Source of the DNA: Maribellus sp. CM-23
Lineage (GTDB): Bacteria; Bacteroidota; Bacteroidia; Bacteroidales; Prolixibacteraceae
DNA length: 64,000 bases
Reading direction: 5' to 3'
Assembly (NCBI RefSeq): GCF_021354595.1
Contig: NZ_JADWYJ010000005.1
Span: forward strand, 124,001 to 188,000
This document shows, one piece after another, positions 41,868-50,360 of the stretch. The position numbers and the translations under genes are program-made. Below the pieces are notes generated by a model. That model searched no databases. It was not told the origin of the DNA and saw only the letters and a program-made list of their open reading frames with translations. Numbering within the stretch: the first letter of the stretch is position 1; each line of letters starts with the position of its first letter.

Positions 41868-42260
41868 TTAGCTGAAGAAAAAATCATCAATCCTGTTGTT
41901 GTCAAGTATTCCCTGCCAAACCTTTTTACCTATCTTGTCCATTAATTTTAAATCAATAAACAGGTCGATGCATTCATCTTCCAAGTCGTCTATTTTTAAT
42001 ACAAACTTTGAGAACTTAACCTGTTTCCCCTCAACTGGTTTTGTTTCTTCGTTGATTTCATCAATTTCCTCATATTCATCCCAATAGTTCTCAAAATAAA
42101 AGGTAATGCCGTTTTTATTTAACGCTGTTATAATGTTTTCGGTAGCTGAACCACTTTCAGCATGGAATATGGCATGATTTCTACCATCTGTCGTCCGGAA
42201 AAAACAATTTTCTGATAATATACTTTCCAAATTTTTGTTTGTGAATTTTATAGTTTTCAT
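41868..42260 (-). CDS. Acidic protein of unknown function
   Basis: A 130-residue acidic protein (EYWDEYEEIDEINEETKPVE region) following the ParB-methyltransferase gene, from which it is separated by a strong terminator. No domain recognised. The C-terminal part (LKLMDKIGKKVWQGILDNNR) is helical. Small acidic proteins in mobile elements sometimes act as DNA mimics or anti-defence factors; there is no direct evidence for that here. Confidence 0.55.
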   Translation of the reverse strand: MKTIKFTNKNLESILSENCFFRTTDGRNHAIFHAESGSATENIITALNKNGITFYFENYWDEYEEIDEINEETKPVEGKQVKFSKFVLKIDDLEDECIDLFIDLKLMDKIGKKVWQGILDNNRIDDFFFS

Positions 42261-42297
42261 AATCTTTTGTTTTTAAATAATAATTGGTTTTTAGTGT

Positions 42298-42328
42298 AAA
42301 GGGAGAGTGGTTGTAACCACTTCCCTTT
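42298..42328 (-). terminator. Terminator after the ParB-methyltransferase gene
   Basis: Pairs AAAGGGA with TCCCTTT and AGTGGTT with AACCACT, with one bulged base and a very short loop. Confidence 0.65.
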
Positions 42329-42353
42329 GTCAATTAAGATCTACCTCGACCTA

Positions 42354-44048
42354 TTATGCAGCCTGAACATCACCGTTCGATTCTTCGAGAAATTCTTTTT
42401 CAAGTTTTTGAATCTCATTCAATTCAGGTAGGTTCTGTTCCACCATATTAAGTCGTTTTGCTGCAAATTCATGGCTGACTTTGTCGATATCAAATCCAAT
42501 TGCTTTACGTCCTAATTGGAGAGCAACCGCAGCGGTAGTGCCCGTTCCTGAAAAAATATCAAGGACAGTATCACCGATTTTACTACACATTAATATTGGA
42601 AGGAGTGTGATGTAGTAAGGGAAAGGAGCAAGATGACGAAAATTGGGATCTATTTCCTTGAGTTCATCCCATCGGAATCCATTGGCTTCAATTACATTTT
42701 TAACGTGTTGTTCGTCTAAGAAACTACGAAACCTCTCAATGGGTTTGACCAAAGTCCAACCATGGTCTTTCCTTTCTTTCCCAATTCCTGAATCTTTTGA
42801 AGTACGTTTTGTTTCATAATTTCCTTCTTTCCAATTAATAAAATCTCTGAAATAGAATTTTTTAGGATCTTTTACAAAGTGTATTAGCACCTCGACATTC
42901 GGCATTAATCTTTTGATATTGTGTTGCGGTTTTGGATTTTTCTTTACCCAATACCATTTCTGATTGACATACCACCCATGTTCTACCATTTTAAGAATTA
43001 ACCGTTCCGGTATCAGACAGTCAACACCTTTATCATAGCTATCTGAAATGTTGACAAACAAACTTCCTGAATCGGTTAACTTTTTATAAACCTGATCATA
43101 TATCTCAACCTCTTTTTCGATAAATTCTTCAGGGGTTCTTTCCAATCCATGCTCCGGTGGTTCATCATTCCCCTTTTTCAAATAATTACGTTGTTGAAAA
43201 TATGGTCCTGAATGGATTGCCAATGGCACACTATTATCGGTAACAGCTGCAAGGTTTTCACAGGATTTATTGTGTAGTTCAAAGTTTTTTCCACGTACAT
43301 AATCCAATGATTCTGTCAATGCATTTGAACCTTCTTGCTTCTTGAACAAGATATAATTATTCATTGCATTCCAAGCATTATGAATTTTCATTTCGCCAGA
43401 ATCCAATTTCTCTAGCAATTGCAGACCTTTAATTTCGTCATCACCATTATCCACAAATTGTTTAACCGCAATCAATCTTCGCAATGATGAAGCTTTGATA
43501 TCAGCTCCAATAAGGTCGCAAGCAATTTGAAACCTATCTTTACCTACAAGTGAAAATTCGTCATCACCCATCTCGATGTCACCAATTCTTTCACGTACCT
43601 TACCTTGACTCAATCCGAGTACACCAAGGATGACAAGAGCTTGTTTCAAGAGTTCCATTATTGACCGCCTCGTCTTGTAATTTTTATATACGAACTGCTC
43701 GTTTATTTCATCATCAGATAATTCGTGAATCTTAACCGGCAATTTTTTCCACCCTAGTTCCCTGCAAGCGAAGTATCTACTAATGCCATTGATAATTTTA
43801 GGTTCCCCCCCACGCATTACAACATCAATGGGTTCCAGTAATCCCTTTAACTTAATTGTCAACTTGAGAATGGAAAGATCCTTATTCTCATAAACTTCGA
43901 AGATAGATTTAAAGGCTTTCATATCTTCAACATTCGCCATTGGATTGGATTTGTTCAAACCATTGTAAAGTTCAACACTTGAACCATTTACTGATTCATT
44001 AACTACTTCATTTGAAGTTTCTTTTTTGTTTGTTTTTTTACTTTCCAT
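42354..44048 (-). CDS. ParB-like/DNA methyltransferase fusion with SGPY catalytic motif
   Basis: A 564-residue fusion. The N-terminal ~230 residues are a ParB/Spo0J-like domain (INGISRYFACRELGWKKLP near residue 90, then a helix-turn-helix region). The C-terminal half is a beta-class amino-methyltransferase: catalytic region first (HSGPYFQQRNY near residue 283) and SAM motif I last (VLDIFSGTGTTAAVAL near 505, GRKAIGFDID). The catalytic tetrapeptide reads SGPY instead of the normal (S/D/N)PPY. Such fusions are frequent in phages and conjugative elements and may methylate or control the element's own DNA. Confidence 0.85.
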   Translation of the reverse strand: MESKKTNKKETSNEVVNESVNGSSVELYNGLNKSNPMANVEDMKAFKSIFEVYENKDLSILKLTIKLKGLLEPIDVVMRGGEPKIINGISRYFACRELGWKKLPVKIHELSDDEINEQFVYKNYKTRRSIMELLKQALVILGVLGLSQGKVRERIGDIEMGDDEFSLVGKDRFQIACDLIGADIKASSLRRLIAVKQFVDNGDDEIKGLQLLEKLDSGEMKIHNAWNAMNNYILFKKQEGSNALTESLDYVRGKNFELHNKSCENLAAVTDNSVPLAIHSGPYFQQRNYLKKGNDEPPEHGLERTPEEFIEKEVEIYDQVYKKLTDSGSLFVNISDSYDKGVDCLIPERLILKMVEHGWYVNQKWYWVKKNPKPQHNIKRLMPNVEVLIHFVKDPKKFYFRDFINWKEGNYETKRTSKDSGIGKERKDHGWTLVKPIERFRSFLDEQHVKNVIEANGFRWDELKEIDPNFRHLAPFPYYITLLPILMCSKIGDTVLDIFSGTGTTAAVALQLGRKAIGFDIDKVSHEFAAKRLNMVEQNLPELNEIQKLEKEFLEESNGDVQAA

Positions 44049-44090
44049 TGTGTAAAATTTTAAAATTAATTAATTGTAATTCCATATAAT

Positions 44091-44114
44091 TGACTTACAT
44101 ATTTTTCAAAAAAA
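44091..44114. repeat. 24-bp direct repeat, copy 1
   Basis: TGACTTACATATTTTTCAAA plus AAAA, recurring exactly 120 bases downstream (44211-44234), in the gap between the ParB-methyltransferase gene and the next. Confidence 0.75.
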
Positions 44115-44210
44115 AGAGAACGCAGCTCTCTAGCGAAGATGATTTCTCACCCTCGCTGTTCACTAATTTTTATGTTTCAGTTGTTTATATGAAATGTAAA
44201 TCAATTAATA

Positions 44211-44234
44211 TGACTTACATATTTTTCAAAAAAA
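44211..44234. repeat. 24-bp direct repeat, copy 2
   Basis: Identical to copy 1; it ends two bases before the stop codon of the 211-residue gene. Between the copies are two small inverted repeats (AGAG...CTCT, AGCGA...TCGCT). Confidence 0.75.
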
Positions 44235-44235
44235 T

Positions 44236-44871
44236 TTAATCTATGTACAGTTCCTTATAATGGTCATACATCACCGGCTGAATAAGATTCAAACCATCTT
44301 CCAATGCTTGAGGATCTTTAATCCCAAGCTTATAATCTTCTGTCTTACCGATTAATTTGGTAAACTTTCGTACTTTCTTCCCCTGATCGCTTAACCAATA
44401 TGATTTCACATAGAGATATTTAATCTTGCTAACTGGATGTATCCCATTTGAGATTCTAATTTCTGGTTGTACCACCATTCTTATCCTCATTAGTTGAATT
44501 ACAAAATCACTAAGTGTACTATCGACATCACATGCCATATTGATATCATTCTTTTCCTCTGACAGCTTATCAATCGTTTTAAAATAAAAATCTAAGATAT
44601 TATTCCTTACTACTTCAAGTTGAAATTGGTATAAGGATGTGTTATTCCGCTTTAATGTCTGTTCGCTGAATTTATCGTTAAAAGCCCATGACACAAATTC
44701 GCGTGCCCTGTCTTTATCTCTTACATCCTTTTGATATTTCATATAATGTTCCATCTGTTCTTTTACATATTCATTAGTCATTAAATCTTCAGCTTCTAAT
44801 AGTAGTAGCATTAATGATTTAACTACCCCTGCGCTTGTTAGACTGGCTAATATAAATTCAATAAATTCCAT
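44236..44871 (-). CDS. Unknown element protein
   Basis: A protein of 211 residues from the preferred ATG (an in-frame upstream ATG at 44922 would add 17 hydrophobic residues). It is mostly helical, with EAEDLMTNEYVKEQMEHYMK and a C-terminal basic portion (WLSDQGKKVRKFTKLIGK). No known domain. A promoter with TTTG and TTACTTTG boxes 19 bases apart lies 22 bases upstream of the chosen start, which would leave the longer form untranscribed. Position between the ParB fusion and the primase suggests a role in element maintenance. Confidence 0.6.
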   Translation of the reverse strand: MEFIEFILASLTSAGVVKSLMLLLLEAEDLMTNEYVKEQMEHYMKYQKDVRDKDRAREFVSWAFNDKFSEQTLKRNNTSLYQFQLEVVRNNILDFYFKTIDKLSEEKNDINMACDVDSTLSDFVIQLMRIRMVVQPEIRISNGIHPVSKIKYLYVKSYWLSDQGKKVRKFTKLIGKTEDYKLGIKDPQALEDGLNLIQPVMYDHYKELYID

Positions 44872-44892
44872 GAAATCATTATTTTTACAGAA

Positions 44893-44923
44893 CAAAGTAA
44901 AGAAAAATATTCTGTAATTCAAA
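44893..44923 (-). promoter_or_regulatory. Promoter of the 211-residue element gene
   Basis: Read on the minus strand: TTTG, 19 bases, TTACTTTG (one mismatch to TAnnTTTG). A dispersed-repeat copy lies 50 bases upstream. Confidence 0.5.
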
Positions 44924-45440
44924 ATAAATGAATTACATTATTGAAATTTATTGATTTTTTTTTCTGCTTCGTGTAAATTACAGGAAGTATCATGTTTTTT
45001 AGACTCCCCTATTTCATTGGTATTACAGAAACTTTAATTAGTCCTTGTTTATAGCATAAATTGATAAAAAATAAAATATTGCTAGAAATTCTCGAATGGG
45101 ATAGATTCTTGGGTAAATTTTGGATAGTAGATTTCATCTCAAATTCTTGTTTCAATACAACAGAACCCAGATACTGCTAGTGAAAGGTGTTACGTAACTA
45201 TATCTTTATGATACGATAAGATCATGCTCAATCGGCTATAAAAATACCCTACCAGAGAGAATCCGGTCGTGTAATTTTAAAGGTTCCCTCTCCAAAGGGA
45301 TTCCCCGCCACCCAATGAGAAAACTTCGTTAAAACGGATGCGGCAAATTCATCAGTTGTATTAACTCCTATATTTCCCAACTATATAATTCAATTAACGA
45401 ATAAAAGACACCACCTGTTTTTCATTTGTATCATTAATAG
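44924..45440. other. 517-bp noncoding region next to the primase gene, candidate origin
   Basis: No credible gene. Holds a dispersed-repeat copy, the perfect palindrome GTTACGTAAC (45189-45198), the inverted pair ATGAT/ATCAT (45208-45225), and a GC-richer patch (about 45260-45305) with TCCCTCTCCAAAGGGA. Placed directly downstream of the primase-helicase gene, so it could be an origin or incompatibility region; no iterons are evident. Confidence 0.45.
44973..44990 (-). repeat. Dispersed palindromic repeat, centre and right half
   Basis: GTAAATTACAGGAAGTAT, identical to the consensus over the core and the right arm. Confidence 0.5.
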
Positions 45441-47879
45441 CTAGTACCGAAAGTTAGTTGATATTCTTAATGGAAAATTTGAATACAAATGTACTGTTGC
45501 ATTAGTTCTTAGTGTCCTCGCACGTCCGGCAGCTTGTATTAAATCTGATTCAATCAGGGACAATTGAATGTTGCGGTGTTCCTCATTTATAAAGGTATTA
45601 AACTTATATCGGAATCCATTAAATTCAACTTCTTGAACGGACATTGAGGTAAAAGATGTCTTAGTTTCAGGATCAATAACCTTTGCGGTCAACATGTATT
45701 CCGCTTCGTTTCGATGGGGAGTTCCTACAACAGCAATGTCCTGACCCTTCAACAAATCATAACCGCTGCAATTACCAAAGTACATTTCAATAACAGGATT
45801 TTGAAAGTTTTTTCTCATTGATTTAAAAGTTATGGTCGGTAAATCTCCAACTTTATCGCTTATATCCTTACCATATCTTTTTAAACCATCTCGGCTGCAA
45901 CTTCTATTGGTGTATTGAATTATTGTACCTTGCTGTTCAACATCGGTGATGTCAATAACTTTGACTCTATCCCCAAATAATTCTTTGTAAATGTATGTTG
46001 GTATTGTTGCTGAGAGAATAACTACTTTTTTATTCTTGGGAAGATTCCTCTTTACTACATAGTATATGATATCAGGATTATGCCTGTCCCTCACATAGTA
46101 AGAACTTTCTAAAAAGCTAAAAATATTTGAACCAATATTATGGGGAGCGACCTTTTCAATAATATCATCAACATCAAATAAAAAGGTGGGTGTCTTTGAC
46201 ACCACCGAAGGATTCGCATTGGTTAATTCATCCACAACATATTTTATTCCGGTTGAATTAGCTATTAATCGTAGGCCAAATAAGTCTGAAATCTTCATTG
46301 TTTGAATCTCCAGCAAAGAAGTAAGTGGATCTTCATCAAATATTAATGTGTCATGTGCAAATTCGGTAAATAATGCTCGTTTATGCGTTGTAAGTATTGT
46401 TTTATCTGAGTTTTTCGCTTCTTCAAGATATTGTACATATTCTTCTGCTCTTGCAATATCATCAACAGAATATTTACCGGCATTTTGTGGATTTGCAACA
46501 TGGTATATTATTTCCATCGCTTTCTTCGGCACACCTATATGATAATAGTGTTGAATCTTTCGAATGATTTTATCATCGCTAAACTTTACCGGGTCAGGTG
46601 TCATATTATATTCAACCTTCATTCTCCCGGCAATTTCATTTTTTAAAGCACTTGTTGGAAGTGCAATGGTTGCCGATTTATTAAGTAATGACTCTGTTTT
46701 TCCAATCGCTGTTGGAAGTTTCATAAGATAAATCTTACCTATCTCACCGTTATTAATGATATCATCAATATTGGATTTTAGTATTTGTTCCGCTTCGTAT
46801 AAACTTATTTTCTTTATAGGTTCCAATATCTCAATTTGTCCCCTTCTTTCTTTAACTGTGGAGATGACATCAAGTAATCCGTTATCTTCTTCAAATGGTG
46901 AGAATTTATAAATAGGTTGGGGATAATACTTAACCTTGTTTACATATACAATAGTATTGAAGCTGTTTTTATTATACTTGGTCTTTCCCAATTTATTGTA
47001 TTTCTCCATGGTACTTTTTAAAAGCTTCATCCCACCTTTGATATGAATTAGGTTGGTCGCTAGTCCAAACAACTCCATATGATACAGCCACCTTCCATCG
47101 AGGAATTCGTCTAATATTTTTATTTGTTTTCTTGCTGCATTGAAATCAATAATAGTTTTTGCCCCCCCTCTATTTGATGTAGGGTGTGATATTTTTGTAT
47201 TTGCAGAAAAAAGAACATTTCTATAATTATTATATAGAAGATCCCATTTTTCGGCAGTACTTAAACTGGTGTAATATTCAATATCAAGGGGAATTTTCCT
47301 GCAACTATTGCTGTCGTGCGAAATAATATTAATTGAAAGTGCATCAATAAACTGACTAGTTGAAATTGGTTCTATGCTTATAATATTAGATTCAATCCCG
47401 CCAAAGAAAAATCTACTTGGATCCTTACATACTGGATCTGCTTCCGGGAATAATTTCAACAGGGATAGTATAATAAATTCGAAGAATCTTTGATCCGAAA
47501 TAGGTTGATCTAAGAAGAACACCAGTCGATATTTTAATTCTTCGGATGAATAAGAGAAGGTTTTATACCAAACTTGAGGGATTAACCCAAATTCTTTGCA
47601 CCGAGGAAGTAAATCTTCAATTTTTATAGTGTTATCGAAATCCAATGCAATCACAGATTGTGATGTCCATGAAGCATTGGATCTATAACCATCAAATATT
47701 CCACCCGACCAACTGTAAGAAAAAGGCGGAGAAACAATCTTTGAAAATTGATTTATTGTAAGACCAGTTACAAGGGTAAGATTTTTTGTTATGGTCTCCT
47801 TTTCATCCTCACCGGGTTTTGATGATTGTGGTCGAGGATCAACGGTGATGTTGTAGGTTTTTTCATTTATTATTTCCAT
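45441..47879 (-). CDS. Primase-helicase replication protein (AEP + SF2)
   Basis: An 812-residue protein. The N-terminal ~180 residues look like an archaeo-eukaryotic primase/primase-polymerase domain: VIALDFDNT (metal-binding Asp80 and Asp82), KYRLVFFLDQPI, and FPEADPVCKDPSRFFFGG. A superfamily 2 helicase follows: Walker A KLPTAIGKTESLL (near 390), a DEDP box in TLIFDEDPLTSLL (instead of DEAD/DEAH), SAT motif VVILSATIPTY and motif VI IQAAGRARTL. It probably starts replication of the excised element. It overlaps the ribbon-helix-helix gene by 17 bases, so expression is coupled and probably self-regulated. Confidence 0.82.
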   Translation of the reverse strand: MEIINEKTYNITVDPRPQSSKPGEDEKETITKNLTLVTGLTINQFSKIVSPPFSYSWSGGIFDGYRSNASWTSQSVIALDFDNTIKIEDLLPRCKEFGLIPQVWYKTFSYSSEELKYRLVFFLDQPISDQRFFEFIILSLLKLFPEADPVCKDPSRFFFGGIESNIISIEPISTSQFIDALSINIISHDSNSCRKIPLDIEYYTSLSTAEKWDLLYNNYRNVLFSANTKISHPTSNRGGAKTIIDFNAARKQIKILDEFLDGRWLYHMELFGLATNLIHIKGGMKLLKSTMEKYNKLGKTKYNKNSFNTIVYVNKVKYYPQPIYKFSPFEEDNGLLDVISTVKERRGQIEILEPIKKISLYEAEQILKSNIDDIINNGEIGKIYLMKLPTAIGKTESLLNKSATIALPTSALKNEIAGRMKVEYNMTPDPVKFSDDKIIRKIQHYYHIGVPKKAMEIIYHVANPQNAGKYSVDDIARAEEYVQYLEEAKNSDKTILTTHKRALFTEFAHDTLIFDEDPLTSLLEIQTMKISDLFGLRLIANSTGIKYVVDELTNANPSVVSKTPTFLFDVDDIIEKVAPHNIGSNIFSFLESSYYVRDRHNPDIIYYVVKRNLPKNKKVVILSATIPTYIYKELFGDRVKVIDITDVEQQGTIIQYTNRSCSRDGLKRYGKDISDKVGDLPTITFKSMRKNFQNPVIEMYFGNCSGYDLLKGQDIAVVGTPHRNEAEYMLTAKVIDPETKTSFTSMSVQEVEFNGFRYKFNTFINEEHRNIQLSLIESDLIQAAGRARTLRTNATVHLYSNFPLRISTNFRY

Positions 47880-48069
47880 TTGGGGTTATACATTTTTCTT
47901 TCAGTTTATCACCTTCGTTAAGGTTCTTGAGAATGATTTGCTTCAGCATTGTTGCCACCGGCAAATATTCTTTGTGTGCTTTCTTTTCCACCTTCAAGTA
48001 GAATTCAACTGGCAATGATAGGTTGACTTTTACATTCTTGTTTTGTGTTTGAATACTTGGTTTCAACAT
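47863..48069 (-). CDS. Ribbon-helix-helix DNA-binding protein
   Basis: A 68-residue protein with the ribbon-helix-helix pattern: a beta strand (VKVNLSLPVEFYLKVEKKAH) followed by two helices (ATMLKQIILKNL). Size and position, directly upstream of and overlapping the primase gene, are typical of plasmid copy-number or partition regulators such as CopG. It likely binds the noncoding region upstream of its start. Family is clear, precise role inferred. Confidence 0.75.
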   Translation of the reverse strand: MLKPSIQTQNKNVKVNLSLPVEFYLKVEKKAHKEYLPVATMLKQIILKNLNEGDKLKEKCITPNGNNK

Positions 48070-48449
48070 TGTATAAAGTTTTTATCTTTTTATTTATTAT
48101 CAGATACATATAAGTATAATCGAATAGTAAATTATAAAGAAAAATTTCCAAAAGTTGCATGATCTTTATGTTAAATAATTGCGATCAAACTCGTGAAAAA
48201 TATTTATAAGAGAAGTTTAGCACTTGGTGTAATTTACAGGATGTCAGATTTTATGGAAAAATTGGCAGAAAAAAAATTGAATTCTAGCGTTTTTTATGGA
48301 CCATAATTTTCAAGGTAGTCAAGACCTATTTCAAGCTACCGGGGGGGACTCTCTAAGAGGGGATGGGTAGAACCCTTCTGTCCGGGAACACATATCATAA
48401 AAGATGGGCTTGTCCATTTTAATTGGCAATAAAAGCACTTAAAAAGGAC
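48070..48449. other. 380-bp noncoding region between RHH protein and integrase
   Basis: No credible gene. Contains the promoter side of the RHH-primase operon, a dispersed-repeat copy (48228-48243), and a GC-rich, structured patch (about 48313-48390) including GGTAG/CTACC arms 17 bases apart and runs of G. This patch may be the integrase terminator or an origin-like site. Confidence 0.45.
48228..48243 (+). repeat. Dispersed palindromic repeat, partial
   Basis: TGTAATTTACAGGATG; centre and most of the right arm, one change from the consensus CAGGAAG. Confidence 0.45.
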
Positions 48450-50318
48450 TTATCTTTTTCGATTGAAACGTTCCCTTTTTAATTCCTTGAAATAGGTTAT
48501 CTTGCTATAAGGGTGTGTTGAGGTTTTTGAATCATCAGGATGCAACAACATTTCATCAAAAGAATAAACCTTATTATAGTCATAACGAGGATGTGGAATT
48601 CTAATCCCATATGGATCATAATCTGTCAGGTTTGAAGTTCTACATATTCCATGAAACATTTGTGCTGAGATTTTATCCGGTAGATTAAGTCCAATATTAT
48701 TCTTCTTCAAGTATTCAGTTTTTGCTTCGAAATAAATATCTTTTTCAGATTCCAAAGCATAAAACTGGTTATCATCAGGATTGAAATAGTAGAACGTGTA
48801 ATTTAGTTTCTTAAATCTGTTGCTATTTTTTTTCGCAACTGCATTATACAATATCATTTCCTTGTAGTTGTTAATATATTCAATAATTACGATGGTTTTA
48901 AAAAATCCAATCTTATGAAAGGTAATTTCACGAACAATAGTTTTTATAACCTTTTTAATTTGCACACGATCAGAAATTGAATCAAGTTCCTGTAAGCGAT
49001 TAGAAATGTTGTTAGATTCTTCAAGTATTCGTTCATTATATCTTAAATCCTGTTCATATAACTCTATACTTCTTAGGCATTCATTTTTTTCATTGTTTAT
49101 TTTACCAATCTCATTCGTGTATTCTTCCACAGAATAACCTTCGTTTTGAAAAATAATATTGGTTCTTTTTCGCCTATTTTCAATTCCTTTTAATAGATCT
49201 TGAAATTCGTTAATCTGATTCTTTAAATTATCAATCTTATCGGTACTTGAAATAAAGAAACCTTCAACTTCTGTATCAGGCATATTGATTAGGTTTTCTT
49301 TTACCAGTTCCCAAGTTATGCCATCTAATGTTGATATCGAAATATTACTGCCACGGCATGACGTTCCTTTATTTGTTTTATTACTACCTGAATTTTTTGG
49401 ACAGATATAGGCATCATCTGTTTGTTTTCCCACATAATACTCACCGCAAACAGCACATTTGAGTTTCCCTCTAAGTAAGAAGATATGCTTTTTACCTTTA
49501 TCCGCTTTTGTCTTATTAGTTTCAACCAATTCTTGTACAAGATTGAATTGTGCTTTTGATATCAAAGGTGGTGTAGGTCTAATTCCAAGTTTTACTATTT
49601 TATATCCAATGTATTGAGTGTTCCGAAGTACCCTTGCTAAAGTATGAGTATTACAAACGATTTTGGGGTACTTCCTTGAGCGACATATTCTGCTAATTTT
49701 TGAACAGGTAAGACCGTCTTCGTAAAGGTCAAACACTTCTTGTACAATATCGGCTTCACTCTTATCTAAAGATTCTATAATTTTATCATTTACAACGAAA
49801 CGATTCTCGTTGTCTAGAGTGTACCCAAATGGAATTTTCCCCCCATTGTATTTACCAAGCTTAACATTATTTGTTTTTGCAGATATAAATCTCTCTTTTG
49901 TAAGCCGAGCCTCATATTCAGTTAGCCATCCAAAAACGGAGATAGATAATCCTGCTTGAGGACTGATTTTCCCGGTTTCATCCAATAACCAAAACCTTTG
50001 AATGTAAAAATAAACGTTAATTGAGTTATTTTGAAAGAAATCAGTTAGCTCGAGCAGGATTATTGGTTTTCTTGCCAGACGCGACATCTCCCATACTAAC
50101 ACTATTTTGATATTAGATGCAATTACCTCTTTTAAAAGTTTGGCCAGACCTTCTCTTTCCCTTTCATCTTTAAATCCACTTAATTTATCTTCATAAAGAT
50201 TTTTGTCTTCAAAAATGAAATTGTTATCTTTCACAAAACTCTTTAAATCTGATACTTGTCTTTCGTAATCCTGAATATCACTACTAACTCGGATATAAAT
50301 TGCGCATCTCTGTGCCAT
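48450..50318 (-). CDS. Large serine recombinase (integrase of the element)
   Basis: A 622-residue large serine integrase. The resolvase domain has the catalytic serine in AIYIRVSSDIQDYERQ (Ser12), with VWEMSRLARKP and TKERFISAK further on. The recombinase domain (GGKIPFGYTLDNENR ... DIVQEVFDLYEDGLT) and a zinc ribbon (KCAVCGEYY ... YICPKNS ... TSCRG) follow, then a coiled coil (about 380-450) and a C-terminal extension. An upstream TTG would add eight residues; I choose the ATG. It ends 60 bases from attR, the normal position for an integrase, and is inferred to have inserted the element into comM. Confidence 0.93.
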   Translation of the reverse strand: MAQRCAIYIRVSSDIQDYERQVSDLKSFVKDNNFIFEDKNLYEDKLSGFKDEREREGLAKLLKEVIASNIKIVLVWEMSRLARKPIILLELTDFFQNNSINVYFYIQRFWLLDETGKISPQAGLSISVFGWLTEYEARLTKERFISAKTNNVKLGKYNGGKIPFGYTLDNENRFVVNDKIIESLDKSEADIVQEVFDLYEDGLTCSKISRICRSRKYPKIVCNTHTLARVLRNTQYIGYKIVKLGIRPTPPLISKAQFNLVQELVETNKTKADKGKKHIFLLRGKLKCAVCGEYYVGKQTDDAYICPKNSGSNKTNKGTSCRGSNISISTLDGITWELVKENLINMPDTEVEGFFISSTDKIDNLKNQINEFQDLLKGIENRRKRTNIIFQNEGYSVEEYTNEIGKINNEKNECLRSIELYEQDLRYNERILEESNNISNRLQELDSISDRVQIKKVIKTIVREITFHKIGFFKTIVIIEYINNYKEMILYNAVAKKNSNRFKKLNYTFYYFNPDDNQFYALESEKDIYFEAKTEYLKKNNIGLNLPDKISAQMFHGICRTSNLTDYDPYGIRIPHPRYDYNKVYSFDEMLLHPDDSKTSTHPYSKITYFKELKRERFNRKR

Positions 50319-50360
50319 GTAAAGTTTTGGTGTAAAATACAAAAAAATGGTGAGACACCC

